A stretch of DNA of 64,000 bases from Achatina immaculata. Lineage: Eukaryota > Mollusca > Gastropoda > Stylommatophora > Achatinidae. The position numbers and the translations under genes are program-made. This document shows, one piece after another, positions 35,020 through 47,164 of this stretch. Positions within the stretch are counted from its first letter, which is position 1. Each line of letters starts with the position of its first letter. The notes beneath the pieces were generated by a model. It made no database searches. It was not told where the DNA came from and saw only the letters and a program-made list of their open reading frames with translations. Location of the stretch: contig CM019703.1 in NCBI GenBank assembly GCA_009760885.1, positions 13,376,459 to 13,440,458 on the forward strand, read 5' to 3'.

Positions 35020-35215
35020 ATTTTACTGAGCATACGGGGAATAGAAGTGATGAAAGGGGGATAGCCGTTAGAGGTAGACCTAGACAACAACGGCGAGACA
35101 ACTTAGAGGAAGATATACTCGCTCTTGGGATCGACAGTTGGCAAGAAAAGATCAAGAACAGAGAGTAATAGAGACGTGCCATGATTGTAGCAGTGAGCAT
35201 CAATGGCTCGGAAAG
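35020..35215 (+). mobile_element. LINE 3' fragment, family C
   Basis: Plus strand reads GRPRQQRRDNLEEDILALGI then DSWQEKIKNRE and, after stops, RAMIVAVSINGSER, a LINE reverse transcriptase C-terminus. One copy only in the window. Confidence 0.75.
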
Positions 35216-35654
35216 ATGATGAATTCAGCAGTTGCTCAAAGAAGAAGAAGATATTCAGGAAGTGAAGGATACCTCCCAGCTTGCTGAAGTACAAATTTAA
35301 CAAGTTTGGAACACGGATTCCTGCGGAGATTGAAGCGATAGCGAACAATGTGCATGGCTAGCCTAGGAGAACAGGAGATAAAGCTCTGTGGAGGAGAGAG
35401 AAAGAGCTTTGTCCATTATTTTTCAAGGATGATTATATACACTGTGCTCCATGATTTCAAGTTGCTGCAGTGCCACGCTTCTTAATGAAACTCTTCACAA
35501 AGTCAAACTGTTACGGTGCAGTAAGTTCCAAGGGAGCGTTTCAAGAAAGTCAGGCACAATCTTGTCTTAGTCCACTGTCGCTTTCACAAACCCTGGCGAA
35601 GAAGCTGAGATGTCTGCCCCGACACTTGCACTGGTGGACATGGTGGATTTGATC
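35216..35654. other. No gene seen
   Basis: No recognisable feature. Confidence 0.45.
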
Positions 35655-35895
35655 CTAGCAATTGGTGCAACGAAAACCACGGTGTCACGCATCCCCGCTT
35701 CTGAGACCCTTCAAGAGTACAGGCTCAAGGCCTGCTATACTCTGAACCTCTTGTGGTCCTCTCGTGGATCTCGTGTGGTCCTTTCGGGGACTACAGGGGG
35801 ACCACGGGACCTATCGAAGACCACAGGAGTAAATTCAGGAGGATCACGGGCGGTCTTCGTGTTAGAAGCGAACGAAGAAGAAGAAGAAGATCGTA
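35655..35895 (+). repeat. Dispersed repeat with GAA tail
   Basis: Second copy of 32283-32520, ending in GAA repeats at 35872-35889. Confidence 0.82.
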
Positions 35896-36696
35896 GCAAC
35901 TCTAGGTCTATGAAACTCCAAGAGCCCCTGTTAAACATATGTGGAAGAAGTTAAATATATGTGGAAGAAGTTAAATATATATGGAAGAAGTTTAATATAT
36001 GTGGAACTCTTTTCTTCCACGCGTTGCACTTGAAGAATGTTTCGCGCAGCAAACGTATGGTCTTACCTACACGGCCTCATCATGTGCACCATTTAAAATA
36101 ACAATAATAATAATAATCATAGCAAGTTATTAGCTTTCATTGACTGATAAATACACAAATAAATTAATATAGCATTAATAATTTCAGATCATTGGCAAAA
36201 CGCATTGTTGAGAGAAATTTGTTTTCATAGAAGAGAGAGTTTTTTTTTAAAACCAACAAACCAAACAAACAAACAAACAAACAAAAATTTACAAACGATA
36301 ATCATCAAGTATTTGTAATTGTCGGTGAACCTTGTTAATTAATTACCAGACAGCAGGAAAAGTGTCTGCATTTAAAGGAATCTCGCTTAGTCGAATGTGG
36401 TTGCGTTTCTGTTTTGTGGAAAAGAACTGTGGATCTTTGCTTGGGTATGGAGACTTTCTTGATTTATTGAACGTTAAACTAGATATCATCCAAGTGTTGG
36501 CTACAGCTTCATCTTTGAGCTGTGTTAGCCTGTTTACAATCCTGACTGACTTAGCAGCCAACAGGAGTTACGTCTGCTGTATAATATCATCCTTGCCTTT
36601 GCCTTCGTTTCTCATATTTCTTTTCCTAGCACACGCAGTAGAAAGATATTATGTTATATTATATTATATTATATTATATTATATTATATTATATTA
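35896..36696. repeat. AT-rich; short tandem repeats
   Basis: Four copies of TATATGTGGAAGAAGTTAAA at 35935-36010, AAAC repeats near 36257-36280, and TATTA repeats at 36646-36696 that border the Tc1-like element. No gene seen. Confidence 0.7.
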
Positions 36697-38122
36697 TAAA
36701 AAGAAACGCAACAAATACGATGTTGCGATATAAATTGAAATTTTCTGATCAGACAAGGGCAAATTGCCTGAAACGTTCACGTGGACATCAGCTTCACGTG
36801 TCGACCTGAATTGTATTCAGCAGATGATTCATGAGCACAGAAAAGCGATACTAGTCAAAACAGCATTTTTCACAGTAACTCATGATAGGTTCACGAGAAT
36901 CCCGTAAAACTTACTGAACACAAAACTCACTGACCATGCTATTGAATGCCAATAAAAAAAGACTGAAGCTCCTCGAATCACTACATTTGAAAATTCAGTA
37001 CGCAAGTATGGCTCATCTCACTGCAGAATAACGACTCGTCGTCATTGGACGTTTACAGACTGGACAGTCACAAAGTGTAGTGGCCAGACAATTTAATGTA
37101 GTTAGAAGCACCATTAGTCGCCTTTGGACGATTTCAAGAAACTGGCTCAGCTGCAGACCGGCCGAGCAGTGGAAGACCCATAGTCACAACTCCTGCCGAA
37201 GACCTCTTCATACAGCTGCGTCAACAGTCCAGTCAATGACAGCAGCTCGTCGAATTAGAAGACCCTACAGAGGTCCTGTTCTTATGTACCGGCATCGCCA
37301 TAACTGACTGCAGTAGGCGAACCAGCATCGTCAATGGACCATTGCGAATGATTGGAGAATGGTTTGATTTAGTGATGAATCATTCTTTCTGCTCCAGAGA
37401 CACGATAGAAGGAGAAGAGTTTACTGCAGAGTCCATGAGCGCTATGCCAAGAACTGCGTGGATGAAGCTCCTCCGCATGATGGTGGAGGTGTACTGATGT
37501 GGGGGACGATCAACTTCATGAGAAGAATTGACCTGGTGGAAATTGAAGGACGCCTGAATGCCCAACGATACGTCGCTGAAATTCTTCGTCCTCACGTCCT
37601 TCCATTCCTGTCTGCACTAGGGTCGATTTTTCAGCAGGATAACTCTCGACCTCATGTGGCATTACTCACCACCCAGTTCCTCGCTGACAACAACGTCCAG
37701 ACCATTCCGTGGCCATCCATGTCATCAGTCATGAACCCAATAGAACACTTATGGGATGAACTCAAAAGACAAATCCACCAGCGAGACGTGGCGCCAACCA
37801 GTCTCCGACAATTGTCTCTTGCACTGCAGGAAGAGTGGGCAGCCATCCCACAACAACAGATCCAACGGCTAATCGGATCCATGTCAAGGAGGTGTCGTTC
37901 TCTGGTACAGGCCAGAGGAGGCCATATACCTTACTGAAACGGAGGCCTCAGTCGCAAAGAATAAAAGTCCAAACCAAATTTAACGAACATCAGTTCACTG
38001 TTAAAGTCTTAAAGTTTCTTCATTCCAAAATTGAAACATTAATTCTGTAAAAAATAACATTTTGATAAAAGTTTGAAATATGGTGTCCATTACGACTACA
38101 GTAGTGTTTGCGTTTTTTTTTA
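36697..38122 (+). mobile_element. Tc1-like DNA transposon, defective
   Basis: 1.4 kb between two TA dinucleotides. Ends are imperfect inverted repeats, TAAAAAGAAACGCAACAA on the left and, inverted, TAAAAAAAAACGCAAACA on the right. Inside is a plus-strand transposase: HTH part QFNVVRSTISRLW (37080-37130), RRIRRPYRGPV, FSDES (first catalytic Asp, about 37370), then an open frame 37458-37937 with VLMWGTINF, FQQDNSRPHVA (second Asp), NPIEHLWDELKR (Glu) and the C-terminus. Frameshifts before 37300 and a stop just before FSDES make it non-autonomous. TATTA repeats flank both sides, so it landed in a TA-rich repeat as this superfamily does. Confidence 0.93.
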
Positions 38123-38175
38123 ACATTATGTTATTATATTATATTATATTATATTATTTTATATTATATTACGTT
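38123..38175. repeat. TATTA-type repeat right of Tc1-like element
   Basis: Matches 36646-36696 on the other side. Confidence 0.9.
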
Positions 38176-38504
38176 GTTTTGTGTTGTGTTGTGCTGCATT
38201 GTGTTGTTACATTACATCACAATTTACAATATGGAACGTTTTGGCAATAACGTTGGCAAGAGAACAAGATGGCAAACAAACAAACAAACAAGCCATATTT
38301 TACCGGGTGTTTCAAATATTTAACATTTTCACCCTTATCCCATAAACAGATTACACTTGTTATTTAACCCTATTAACTGTCACAGAATGATTATATTTAT
38401 GACAGGTCAGCTAATATTATTCCATGATTATGACAGATGGTAATGTTAATTTCCTAGCTTTCATCTGGTAATAGTGTCTTTCTCATAACATTTCAGTGAA
38501 ACTG

Positions 38505-38660
38505 AACATTTTCATAACCCATTCCATTAAGACATATTGGTGATACGATGTTAGGCCCGTATTTCCACGACCTTCGCCACATGAAAGTGTGATATGGTCA
38601 GTATCACGTCTGGCCGCATTTACCTTCCCAGATTTCTCTGGTACCCATTTTCATAGATTA
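38505..38660 (-). mobile_element. SINE fragment
   Basis: CCATTAAGACATATTGG, GATACGATGTTAGGCCCGTA and GTGATATGGTCAGTATCACG as in the copies at 63530-63658 and 33990-34120. Confidence 0.65.
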
Positions 38661-39106
38661 GAAAAAGTATATTAGCTGTGCCCAGTATATTATAAGTTTT
38701 TTCATCTGATGCTGTTTCTTTTAAATTTCCTCTTATTACAGTTCTTATATTAAGAAAAAATAGTATTACGTAATATACATTTGCTTATTATTTTAGCTTA
38801 GTAAATTATAGATTTCACTGTTGTTAGAATTTTTAATATTTTAGTATTTCTTTATTTCCATACCCGTTGCAGAAAGAGTTCCCTTACCAGTCCACCCCAG
38901 TTTAGAATTTTTTTTTTTTCAATTTTATCAGCACCGCTTATAATTTTATCCTCATACATTTCAGTTGTTTCGTTTCTTACCTTTACACGCCATGGCGTTT
39001 TGCTCGTCATTGATGCTTTATGTATATTATTATTATTTTTTTTTTGCATTTGAAAATTATACATTTACTAACATTCATACTTTTGCAAGTTGTGTTTATT
39101 ATTGCA
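38661..39106. other. No gene seen
   Basis: AT-rich intron sequence. Confidence 0.45.
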
Positions 39107-40028
39107 GGGTGTCCCACAAAACGTATACTCTTTTTGGAAACTTGCAACGCACGGCTAGGCATAAGCGGCACATTTGCTTCTTTTATTTAAAGTTACGAGA
39201 TCTTATGGGAAGTTTAAAACACTTTATTTCATCAGTGAAAGGAGGAGTAAAGTTACATTTGTGAACTCAAAGAAATCGAAATGAGTGTGCAGGCATCGTC
39301 CGTCTCATATTGGATTAGTTAAGAAAAAAAAAAAAGAAAAAGAACACGATGGAACACCGAAGCTGGTCTAAAAGTGGAATACAGCCTTTGTTTTAACTTA
39401 CATTTCCATTGTGATTCCCGGAGAGAGTAAGTGACGCACTATGTATCACTTGTGAATGTGCGAGAAAGGTAAATAAGCAACAAGAAACTGCACTCATTCC
39501 AAATGTCTGTAGTATGTACTGTCTTGGCGTTTTCAATTTCCCCTGACACTTCGGTTGTAGCCTTAATAACTGTACTAACTGTTAATTTAACCTTACTAAC
39601 TGTTGGACAGGATACACTTAACTTGCGACTTACATTATTATGGAACATGCCTTTGTCACAAAGTTTTACTAGCTCTAACTTTTCTTTCAAATCCAGAACC
39701 GTTATAAGATTCTTTTCACAGTATCACCTCATCCAAGAAGCATTATGAATGTTCTAAACATAAATACAGAAGTGCTATAAGCACAGATATGAGAATGGTA
39801 TGAACACGAACATACGAGATTAACTCCGAACAACTCCCGAAAACAGACTGACAGTTTGATATATAGGGTTTGATTGGTCAGAGAAGCACCTCGTTGAACG
39901 TAAGCAGAAGTTGTCGAAAGAGCTCGAGTGTATCTATTATTATATTTGACAACGTTCGAAAGAGCGAGAAGTCGAAAAATAGGGAGTCCGTGAAAAGCGG
40001 GGGAGGCGTGTACTGTTTTGGGGACACC
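39107..40028 (-). mobile_element. DNA-transposon remnant with inverted ends and HTH
   Basis: Left end GGGTGTCCCACAAAACGTAT, right end (inverted) GGTGTCCCCAAAACAGTA; both ends are flanked by TTGCA (39102-39106 and 40029-40033). The minus strand around 39560-39700 encodes LKEKLELVKLCDKGMFHNNV then SRKLSVSCPTVSKVK, the pattern of a CENP-B/Tigger-type N-terminal helix-turn-helix. No catalytic part seen; 0.9 kb, non-autonomous. Pogo/Tigger elements normally duplicate TA, so the TTGCA reading is tentative. Confidence 0.65.
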
Positions 40029-40033
40029 TTGCA

Positions 40034-40772
40034 TACTTTCGACGTCACCGCAGTTTTAGTTAAAGCTTTAGTCAACCGTAATAGGTTGACAGTTTATTTC
40101 ATGCTTATTTTTTTAAACTTGCTCTCCCTCCCGCCCTCTTTTTGTGACGTCACAAGAATCCTATGGAAAGTAACCAGTCAATTCGCACCGTTTGGGGATG
40201 GAAGGCGGAGCCTATAACGCAAGCGAATAAGACGCATTGGCAAGGGCTATGGGTTTGTACTTTCACGCTTTCGTTTTCGTGCATGTTACAAAAAAAAAAT
40301 AAATGTAAAAAAAAACTGTGACTATAAGTAACGAATAGATTCTGAAAAATATATTACCCGTCTCAGTTCTGAAATAACGGAAGACTTATACAACTTTACT
40401 GTGCTTTTAATGGAAAAAAAATACTTAAAACGGAGATGTGTTTTGTTTTAGTTCTTTGATTTGGAATATACCAGTGCATGCATTTCTTATATTATTTTGC
40501 TGTGTATTTATTTTCTCACTTCTCCGCTTCCATGGGATCTTGCCTCCAGGTTTATTTTCATCTACTTTTTTATTCCCTTGGATGTTGTGAGGTGTCGAAA
40601 TATACAATATTCCTTAAACATTTTAAAATTCATTTCCATTGGCGCACGCGTGTTAAGAACAGTAACACACGAATAATCAGTGTATAAGTGTACATAACGA
40701 AGTATACACACAATAATTAGTGTAGAAGTATACAAATATGTACGAAGCACTGCAATAAAGCTGTGATACCAC
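40034..40772. other. No gene seen
   Basis: AT-rich; no recognisable element before the PLE. Confidence 0.45.
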
Positions 40773-40918
40773 AGTGTATAAAGTAGGAAAAAAGTAGGAG
40801 CAGCTTCATTACTTAACGATTACAAAGTTGTGGCGTTTCGGCGTGAGCCTTAATCATACAAAAACATATACAAGATGAAGAAATAGAGAGAGGAGATAAA
40901 GTATAGATTCACACGAAT

Positions 40919-40994
<76 letters not shown>

Positions 40995-42316
40995 CTGATG
41001 CCGTCGGGTTTTGAAATATGTGTAGCAAGTGAGAAAGGAGTGGAACTTGGTGCAGAGGGAATATGCTTATGGCAGAAGGGAATGTTAGGTGTAGCTGAAT
41101 TGTGAGTTCAAACCATGTGGTTCCAGCGTCCCATATTCCTGAATGTAGCGGTTCTCAAGCCCTAGGTGGCCTCTTTCATCGGCATCGCATTGTTTGATGT
41201 ATGCAGGAAAAACTCTGTACTGTAGAGAGTAGAACAACAACACAACTCCTTCAGATCATCAAAGGAAGTACCTCCCCCCTGCAGACAAGCGTTTCGGCCC
41301 TATTAAACTCCTGACACTCTAAGGGGGATGAGCATCTCTGGGTCATGACTCCCAGAGGTCGTGTGAGTTGTTGCTTTTTTCTTTTTTAGTCCCGGGACTA
41401 ACTCACAAGACCTGGCTGTTACCAGAAAATCAGACATGCTTCTGTGATTTGGGCCACTGAAATGATTAGAGATTGGTTTTAAAGCATGCTGGTGATATCA
41501 TATAGATGTTTATGTAAACGGTCACCTAATCTGAGACCGATTTCACCAATATAAGTCATCCTGCATCTTTTGCATACGATGGCATATATCACATTACGGG
41601 ACTCGCATGTGAAACCCTCATGGAGATTTGGGGATAGTTTTGGGAAAGGTGATCATTTTTCGTTTCCCAGACTACAGGGCAGGTAACGCAGCGGGGACGG
41701 TTACATTTTCTGGTGCCAACATATACAAAGTTCTGCTTCAGATGGGTGTGGACGAGGATATCCCTAAAATTAGGTTCTCATTAGTATGGTAATTAGGGGT
41801 AGGACAGAGAAGATGTCGCGAGTATCGGGGTTGAGTTAGATTAGTGGCAGACGGCGATAAAGAATTTTCTTAACCATCTGACCGTGAGGGTGAAATGGAA
41901 GAACTGATTTTACTCTGTCGGATGAGATTACAGGTTTTTTTTTTTTCTGAATGTCTCTTCCTGGCTCACTAGTTGGATTCGGTTAAATGGTTTCCGAAGG
42001 ACATTTTCTGGATAGTGGCGATGACGAAAAAATTCTGATAATTTTCAACACTCAGTATATTCTCAACACTCCACCATCCGCATTTCTGAACACAGCCTCT
42101 TACAAGTCACAGCTAGGTCCTACATTTACTTTATTTATTCTATTGTTTTTTCCATTCCTATTTTTTTTACATAGCATTCATGTGAAGTCATATTTTATCT
42201 CCTCTCTCTATTTCTTCGTCCTGTGCGTTTTTGTATGATGAAGGCTCACGCCGAAACGTCACAAGTGTGTGCTTGTTAAGTAATAAAGCTGTTCCTATTT
42301 TCCCCCCTAGTTTATA
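40773..42316 (-). mobile_element. Penelope-like element with GIY-YIG domain, defective
   Basis: 1.5 kb between inverted terminal repeats of about 150 bp (40773-40920 and 42165-42316). The minus strand encodes the RT-endonuclease linker, FRDILVHTHLKQNFVYVGTR and KCNRPRCVTCP (41650-41775), then after a frameshift the GIY-YIG endonuclease NVIYAIVCKRCRMTYIGEIG and LRLGDRLHKHLYDI (41479-41616). The Cys-rich linker followed by GIY-YIG with CxxC is diagnostic of PLEs. The reverse transcriptase is missing (5'-truncated). Both ends carry GGCTCACGCCGAAACG, a hammerhead-like core. An AT run occupies 40935-40993. Confidence 0.92.
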
Positions 42317-42369
42317 CATACGTGTAAGGATAATGTAGCAATCACGAAATGTCGTGGCTTAGTTTTATT

Positions 42370-43057
42370 AAAAACTGATGGGGGCATGTTAGAGAAAGAA
42401 ATAGACTATGCTGTTAGGATGCATGCCCGTTTTCGTTTAATCTTACGAAGTAAATAGAGGACTCGTTATCTCTGTACAGCAAAGGCAGGTTCTTAATGAC
42501 GTCTGTAAGATACTAACAAATAAGAAAATGTCCATAAAAGTGAGGACAAAGAGTATTACAGTGCTATATAGAGCCAATATTGCTGTATGGTTGTGAAACG
42601 TGGACAGAAAGATGACAAATAAACTGGAAGCAACAGAAATTTGGTTTTGGGGAAAGATGCAAATAAACTGGAAGCAACAGAGATGTGGTTCTGTGGAAAG
42701 ATGACAAATAAACTAGAAGCAGTAGAAATGTGGTTTTTGGGGAAAGATGAAACAAATACCACGGACAGACAGAAAAACAAACGAAGAGATCTTCAATGAA
42801 CTTTCAGAACAAGGGGGGAAAACTAGTTAAAATGATAGTCAGAATTTCTTGTACATGTCACGAGAAGACAGAAGTTAGAGAACCTAGTAATGGCTGGAAA
42901 ATTCAAGGAGGAAAAAGGAAGAGCAGAAGTGGAAGAGACAAGTTATCTCAGTGGACTGACCAAGTGGCATGGAGGAAGAAAAGCATCTCAACTGATTGGA
43001 AACACCAAGGACCGCACAAGATGGAATATCATGATCTCTAAAGCTATCCAGCAGGAC

Positions 43058-43060
<3 letters not shown>
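42370..43060 (+). mobile_element. Degenerate LINE fragment, family B-like
   Basis: Plus strand shows traces of a LINE thumb and C-terminus (AVWL-NVDRK; KLEATEIWFWGKM, the latter repeated three times with 63-70 bp spacing at 42600-42745; LTKWHGGRK and NTKDRTRWNIMISKA near 42955-43040) and ends at a TAA run (43062-43096). Confidence 0.65.
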
Positions 43061-43096
<36 letters not shown>

Positions 43097-43097
<1 letters not shown>

Positions 43098-43894
43098 CTA
43101 TAAAAAATAATTATCCTTTCATAGATCACTGAAGAATGTAACCAAGCCTATGGGGAATTTTAAAACTTCTTTAAATATCTTCATAGCTCATTACACTCTA
43201 AAGACAGTCTTCGTTGAAATAACTTCTGATCACGCTTCTTAAGTCGTTCTATAGCAGTTTAAGGTATTGTAAGTTTTCATTTTGTCTGGAGAACGCGTGA
43301 CTTAAAATCATCGGAGCTAACCGGACCTTCAGAGACAGACCTGGCCAGAGATCCCTTTCCGCGGAAGAGCCTTTGGGGAGATATAAAAAAAATACATTTT
43401 TGTTACAAAACAAACAAGTGTGTGTAAAAACTGTCCGCGCATGCATTTTTGCCTTTATGGCCAGCAATGTACATCAGTCATTTTCAAATGGTACTCATGT
43501 GTTGCTCCTGCATTTGCCTCTGGGATTTTCTCTAATTTTTTTCTTTTTTATCCCAAGATTTTGTTTGCCAGATCAGAACACTATGTATACTACTTTGTCA
43601 GTGTGTGTGTGTCCTGCAGCCCTGTTTTGTGTTCCCAGTCATTAAATCTTTTTCTTCAGCGACTGCGCACAAAATGTAGTCCGTATATATATATAGATAT
43701 ATTCTATAATCTCCTTCGTGCGTGAATGCCGAAACTAACCAAGACATATATAAAACAAACTGAATTCCTTCTAGACTAAATATTTACATAGGATTAGGAA
43801 GGGAGTATTCTTGGCCAAATAGCATAAGTAATAACGCACCTTACTGGCAGAGCTGCAGGTGAAGCCATTGACTTCGATTATTGAGTAAAGAAGT
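43097..43894. other. No gene seen
   Basis: Open frames up to 101 codons at 43373-43725 overlap in two frames with no recognised domain. Confidence 0.45.
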
Positions 43895-44125
43895 TAGCGA
43901 TGACTGGGCCATGTACTCCTGATGGCTAGTAATTCATTACAAAAATCGCGCTGAAATGGACACCGCAAGGAAACCAGAGTGCGGGCAGACCAAAGGAGAC
44001 ATGGAGAAGAACAGCAGAGAGGATACTGAGTTATAGGAAATCACCTTGGCAAGAGCAGAAAAAAAGATGAAGGACAGGCGTTTGTGGAAACCCCTTGCCG
44101 AAGCTCCTTGTCCACTGGACATCTA
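43895..44125 (+). mobile_element. LINE 3' fragment, family E
   Basis: Plus strand, with frameshifts, encodes GHVLLMAS then RRHGEEQQ and GKSRKKDEGQAFVETPCRSS, as at 26515-26757. Followed by an AG run (44134-44197). Confidence 0.72.
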
Positions 44126-44132
44126 AAGGCCC

Positions 44133-44199
<67 letters not shown>

Positions 44200-44225
44200 C
44201 CCAAAAGTACATGTACGAGACAAAA

Positions 44226-44535
44226 GACTAGAATACCAGCACGGCTTCAGTTATTAAATATTATCCGTTGGTTCTAAATCCACGGATTTGTAACCCGAAT
44301 AGATTTTAGAAATTTTGTTTTCCTTGAAGGAGTGTGCGTCATCATCTGAGGACTTGTGTGCTCTATGACAAAGGGTTTTCGTCATAGCTAGCATGGAGAC
44401 ATCTTTCTTCCTGTGAGTTAAGTTATTTATATCAGGGAGACATGCCAACAGCGCAACGCTCTGCTTTTAATCTAGATGAAGCCAAGATCAAATAAATAGG
44501 GATGCTCCGCTGCGGGATTGCACCGCTGTTAAACA
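44226..44535. repeat. Dispersed repeat H, uninterrupted copy
   Basis: Matches 55697-55885 plus 56462-56555 with the intervening LINE absent; contains TTTGTAACCCGAATAGATTT and AAATAAATAGGGATGCTCCG. Confidence 0.88.
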
Positions 44536-44689
44536 TCGCGCCGTAGAGAGATTTTCTTTGGGCAGAAAGGTGTTAAATTCACCGTTGGATGTTGACACAG
44601 TATAGAAGTGAAGGCAGCGTGACTCAAAGATAAGTTCAGGAAGCGGTGAAAACTTTAAAGAATTAAGGAGAAGCTGACAAGGGAATCAA

Positions 44690-45062
44690 TCAATCAACCA
44701 ATCAAGTGCCTGTGCCGCGTGGCGTTGGCGATCATTTCTCTCCACAATTCCTTGTCTTTAGATTTGATTAAGAGATCAGCCGGTGACTTTCTTCCTAGCC
44801 ACACTGACAGCCAACCCAGTAACATCTCTCTATGTCTTCCTCTGTCTCATCTTCCCTCAATTTTTCCAGTTGCCACAATATGTTCCAATTTTCCTCTTCT
44901 CAGAACATATCCTACAAATCTCACTTGTCTGCCTCTGATCTTTGCTGTAATTTGCCTTTTAACTCCAGCCTCTCTTAAGACTTCTTCGCTGGTTTTCTTA
45001 GCTGTCCATGGTACCTTCAACATCCTTCTCATGAATCACATTTCCGTGGCCTCCATTTCTCG
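44690..45062 (-). mobile_element. LINE 3' fragment, family B
   Basis: Minus strand encodes RRMLKVPWTAKKTSEEVLRE, RQVRFVGYVLRRGKLEHIVA and TGKIEGR. GATT tail at 44683-44703. Confidence 0.85.
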
Positions 45063-45339
45063 TGATAAAGGAATGAAGACGCTAACTGAACGATACAACT
45101 TGCATTGACCTGCAGCTAGACTATTTGGAGAAGTGATATACCTGTTATGTTAATTAGCTCAGGTACCGGTATTAGAGACTATGTCTTCCTTGAATAAACG
45201 TATTTTCTAAACTACCTGGTCATCATATCTTAAGGCGCTTTAGTTTCCACTAAGTTTATAATAGAAATATAATATAAAAAAACAGCATCGGCTTTCAAGA
45301 ATCGTGAGAACACATGGAACTTTAAAGTTACAAGCACAA

Positions 45340-45800
45340 AAACCAACCTAAGATTATTCATTTCAAATGTAATATCCATCCTCTATGCATGCGAAAGCTA
45401 GAAAACAACTAAAGACATAGACAACAAATTAGACTCTTTTGAAAACAAATGCCTCAGGAAAATACTCAGTATAAAGTGGAACGAATTCAAGTACAGCGCA
45501 GAAATAAGACAGATGAGCAAACAACAACCAATCTCATGGGTGATCAGAAAAGGGAGATGGACATATGTCTGTCACATGATGAGAAGAAACGTTCAGAGAA
45601 TCTCAAAATAAGCTATCAAGTTGAACACAAAAGGAAAAAAAAAAAAAAGGTCGACAACGTGAAACTCTAAAGAGGACATTGTTAAGAGAGGCCAAATTAA
45701 TAGGCATAAAATCCCTTGATGAGGTTGAAAAGCTCGCCGAAAATAGAAACAATTGGTGACCTACCTTGCGAGCCCTGTGTGACGTTTAACGGCACAGGAA
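45340..45800 (+). mobile_element. LINE 3' fragment, family D
   Basis: Near-copy of 27230-27660 with an A run insertion (45632-45648) and more stops; keeps QQPISWVIRKGRWTYVCHMM. Confidence 0.8.
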
Positions 45801-46162
45801 CGATGTAAGAGCAAAATAATATAAATTTTAAGCTTTCACATACTTTGATATCTCATCTCTGTGAAATAACTGTTGTAATTCTGAGTTTCATAGAGTTGAA
45901 AAGACTTTGTATGCTTGTAGAGCTCTTTTACAGAAAAAAATTATTGTTTATCAACTGTGCTTGTTTATGTTTGTCAGTATTTCTCAGTGCTTAATGTACG
46001 AGTGTAGCGCCCACTTCAATTATAGTGTCGTTTTGTTTGCTTGTTTATTTGTTTGTTTGCTTGTTTGTTTGTAAAGATGGAAAGTAAACTTTGACCATAT
46101 TAGTGAAAAATCTGATTTAATGTAGATGACAGGAAAGTAAAAACATTTACAGTTTGCCATGG
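45801..46162. other. No gene seen
   Basis: TTTG repeats near 46040-46070 only. Confidence 0.45.
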
Positions 46163-46216
46163 TTCATTCATTCATTTGCATGTTCCTCGCGGAACTTTGC
46201 CTCACTAACGACACTC
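46163..46216 (-). mobile_element. Terminal scrap of LINE family A
   Basis: CATTCATTTGCATGTTCCTC then GGAACTTTGCCTC, as at 9613 and 59065 (inverted). About 50 bp only. Confidence 0.55.
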
Positions 46217-46362
46217 CCGTAGGTTTGCAATGGTACTCACCCGTAATAGTCTGGTCATTATCTTAGACGCTATTAGTTCATCGGCAGCGCAAGGAACGAC
46301 CGTTCTGGTGAAACTCTGCAGCTTTTCCAGACCGCATCACTTGGTGTGAACATGATAGTTTC

Positions 46363-46682
46363 AGTTTATAGCTAGATCTTACAGAAGTACTGTACGTTAT
46401 ATTATTTTATAGCTAGATCTTACAGAAGTACTGTACGTTATATTAGTTTATAGCTAGATCTTACAGAAGTACTGTACGTTATATTATTTTATAGCTAGAT
46501 CTCACAGAAGTACTGTACGTTATATTAGTTTATAGCTAGATCTTACAGAAGTACTGTACGTTATAAGATCTCACAGAAGTACTGTACGTTATATTAGTTT
46601 ATAGCTAGATCTTACAGAAGTACTGTACGTTATATTAGTTTATAGCTAGATCTCACAGAAGTACTGCACGTTATATTAGCCA
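46363..46682. repeat. 41-bp minisatellite
   Basis: About seven and a half copies of a unit with TATAGCTAGATCTTACAGAA and GTACTGTACGTTATATTA. Confidence 0.96.
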
Positions 46683-47164
46683 TGCTGTTCCTGAGAGTCT
46701 CATGTTATCCGTTTGTAATGCCAGTGTCAATTCCCTAGATGTTGTATTTAATTAAAACGTATGGCAATGATCATGAAGTCTCTGCTTATTTATGCATGAT
46801 GTACCTGTAGTACTATCTGGACATATGAGTTGTATCTTTGCAGCAGTCAATGTTAATGAAGCTACTATCGAGGAGGGCTGTTCACCTTAGTCCCATACGT
46901 TTGCGATAATCACGTATTCGAGATATGTCCGTGTTCGGGTGGGATTTTTTTTTTACAGCTATATTTCTATTTTTGTTTAATGTACAGAAACCTGTGAATA
47001 CAGTGAACTTTCAAGCGCTTCACTTTGATAGCGTATATATTTTTCATATACAGTCGAGTATGTAATCTCCCTGCCAAGAAGATTAGTAATTAAGGAAACT
47101 CCTCAAAGGGACCTTTATACTTCTGAAGAAAATATAGGTCCCTGAATCTGATAGACCTTTTATG
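46683..47164. other. No gene seen
   Basis: AT-rich intron sequence. Confidence 0.45.

Noticed and set aside
37080..37937. Functional transposase gene
   Set aside because: Frameshifts in the N-terminal half and a stop just before the first catalytic Asp.
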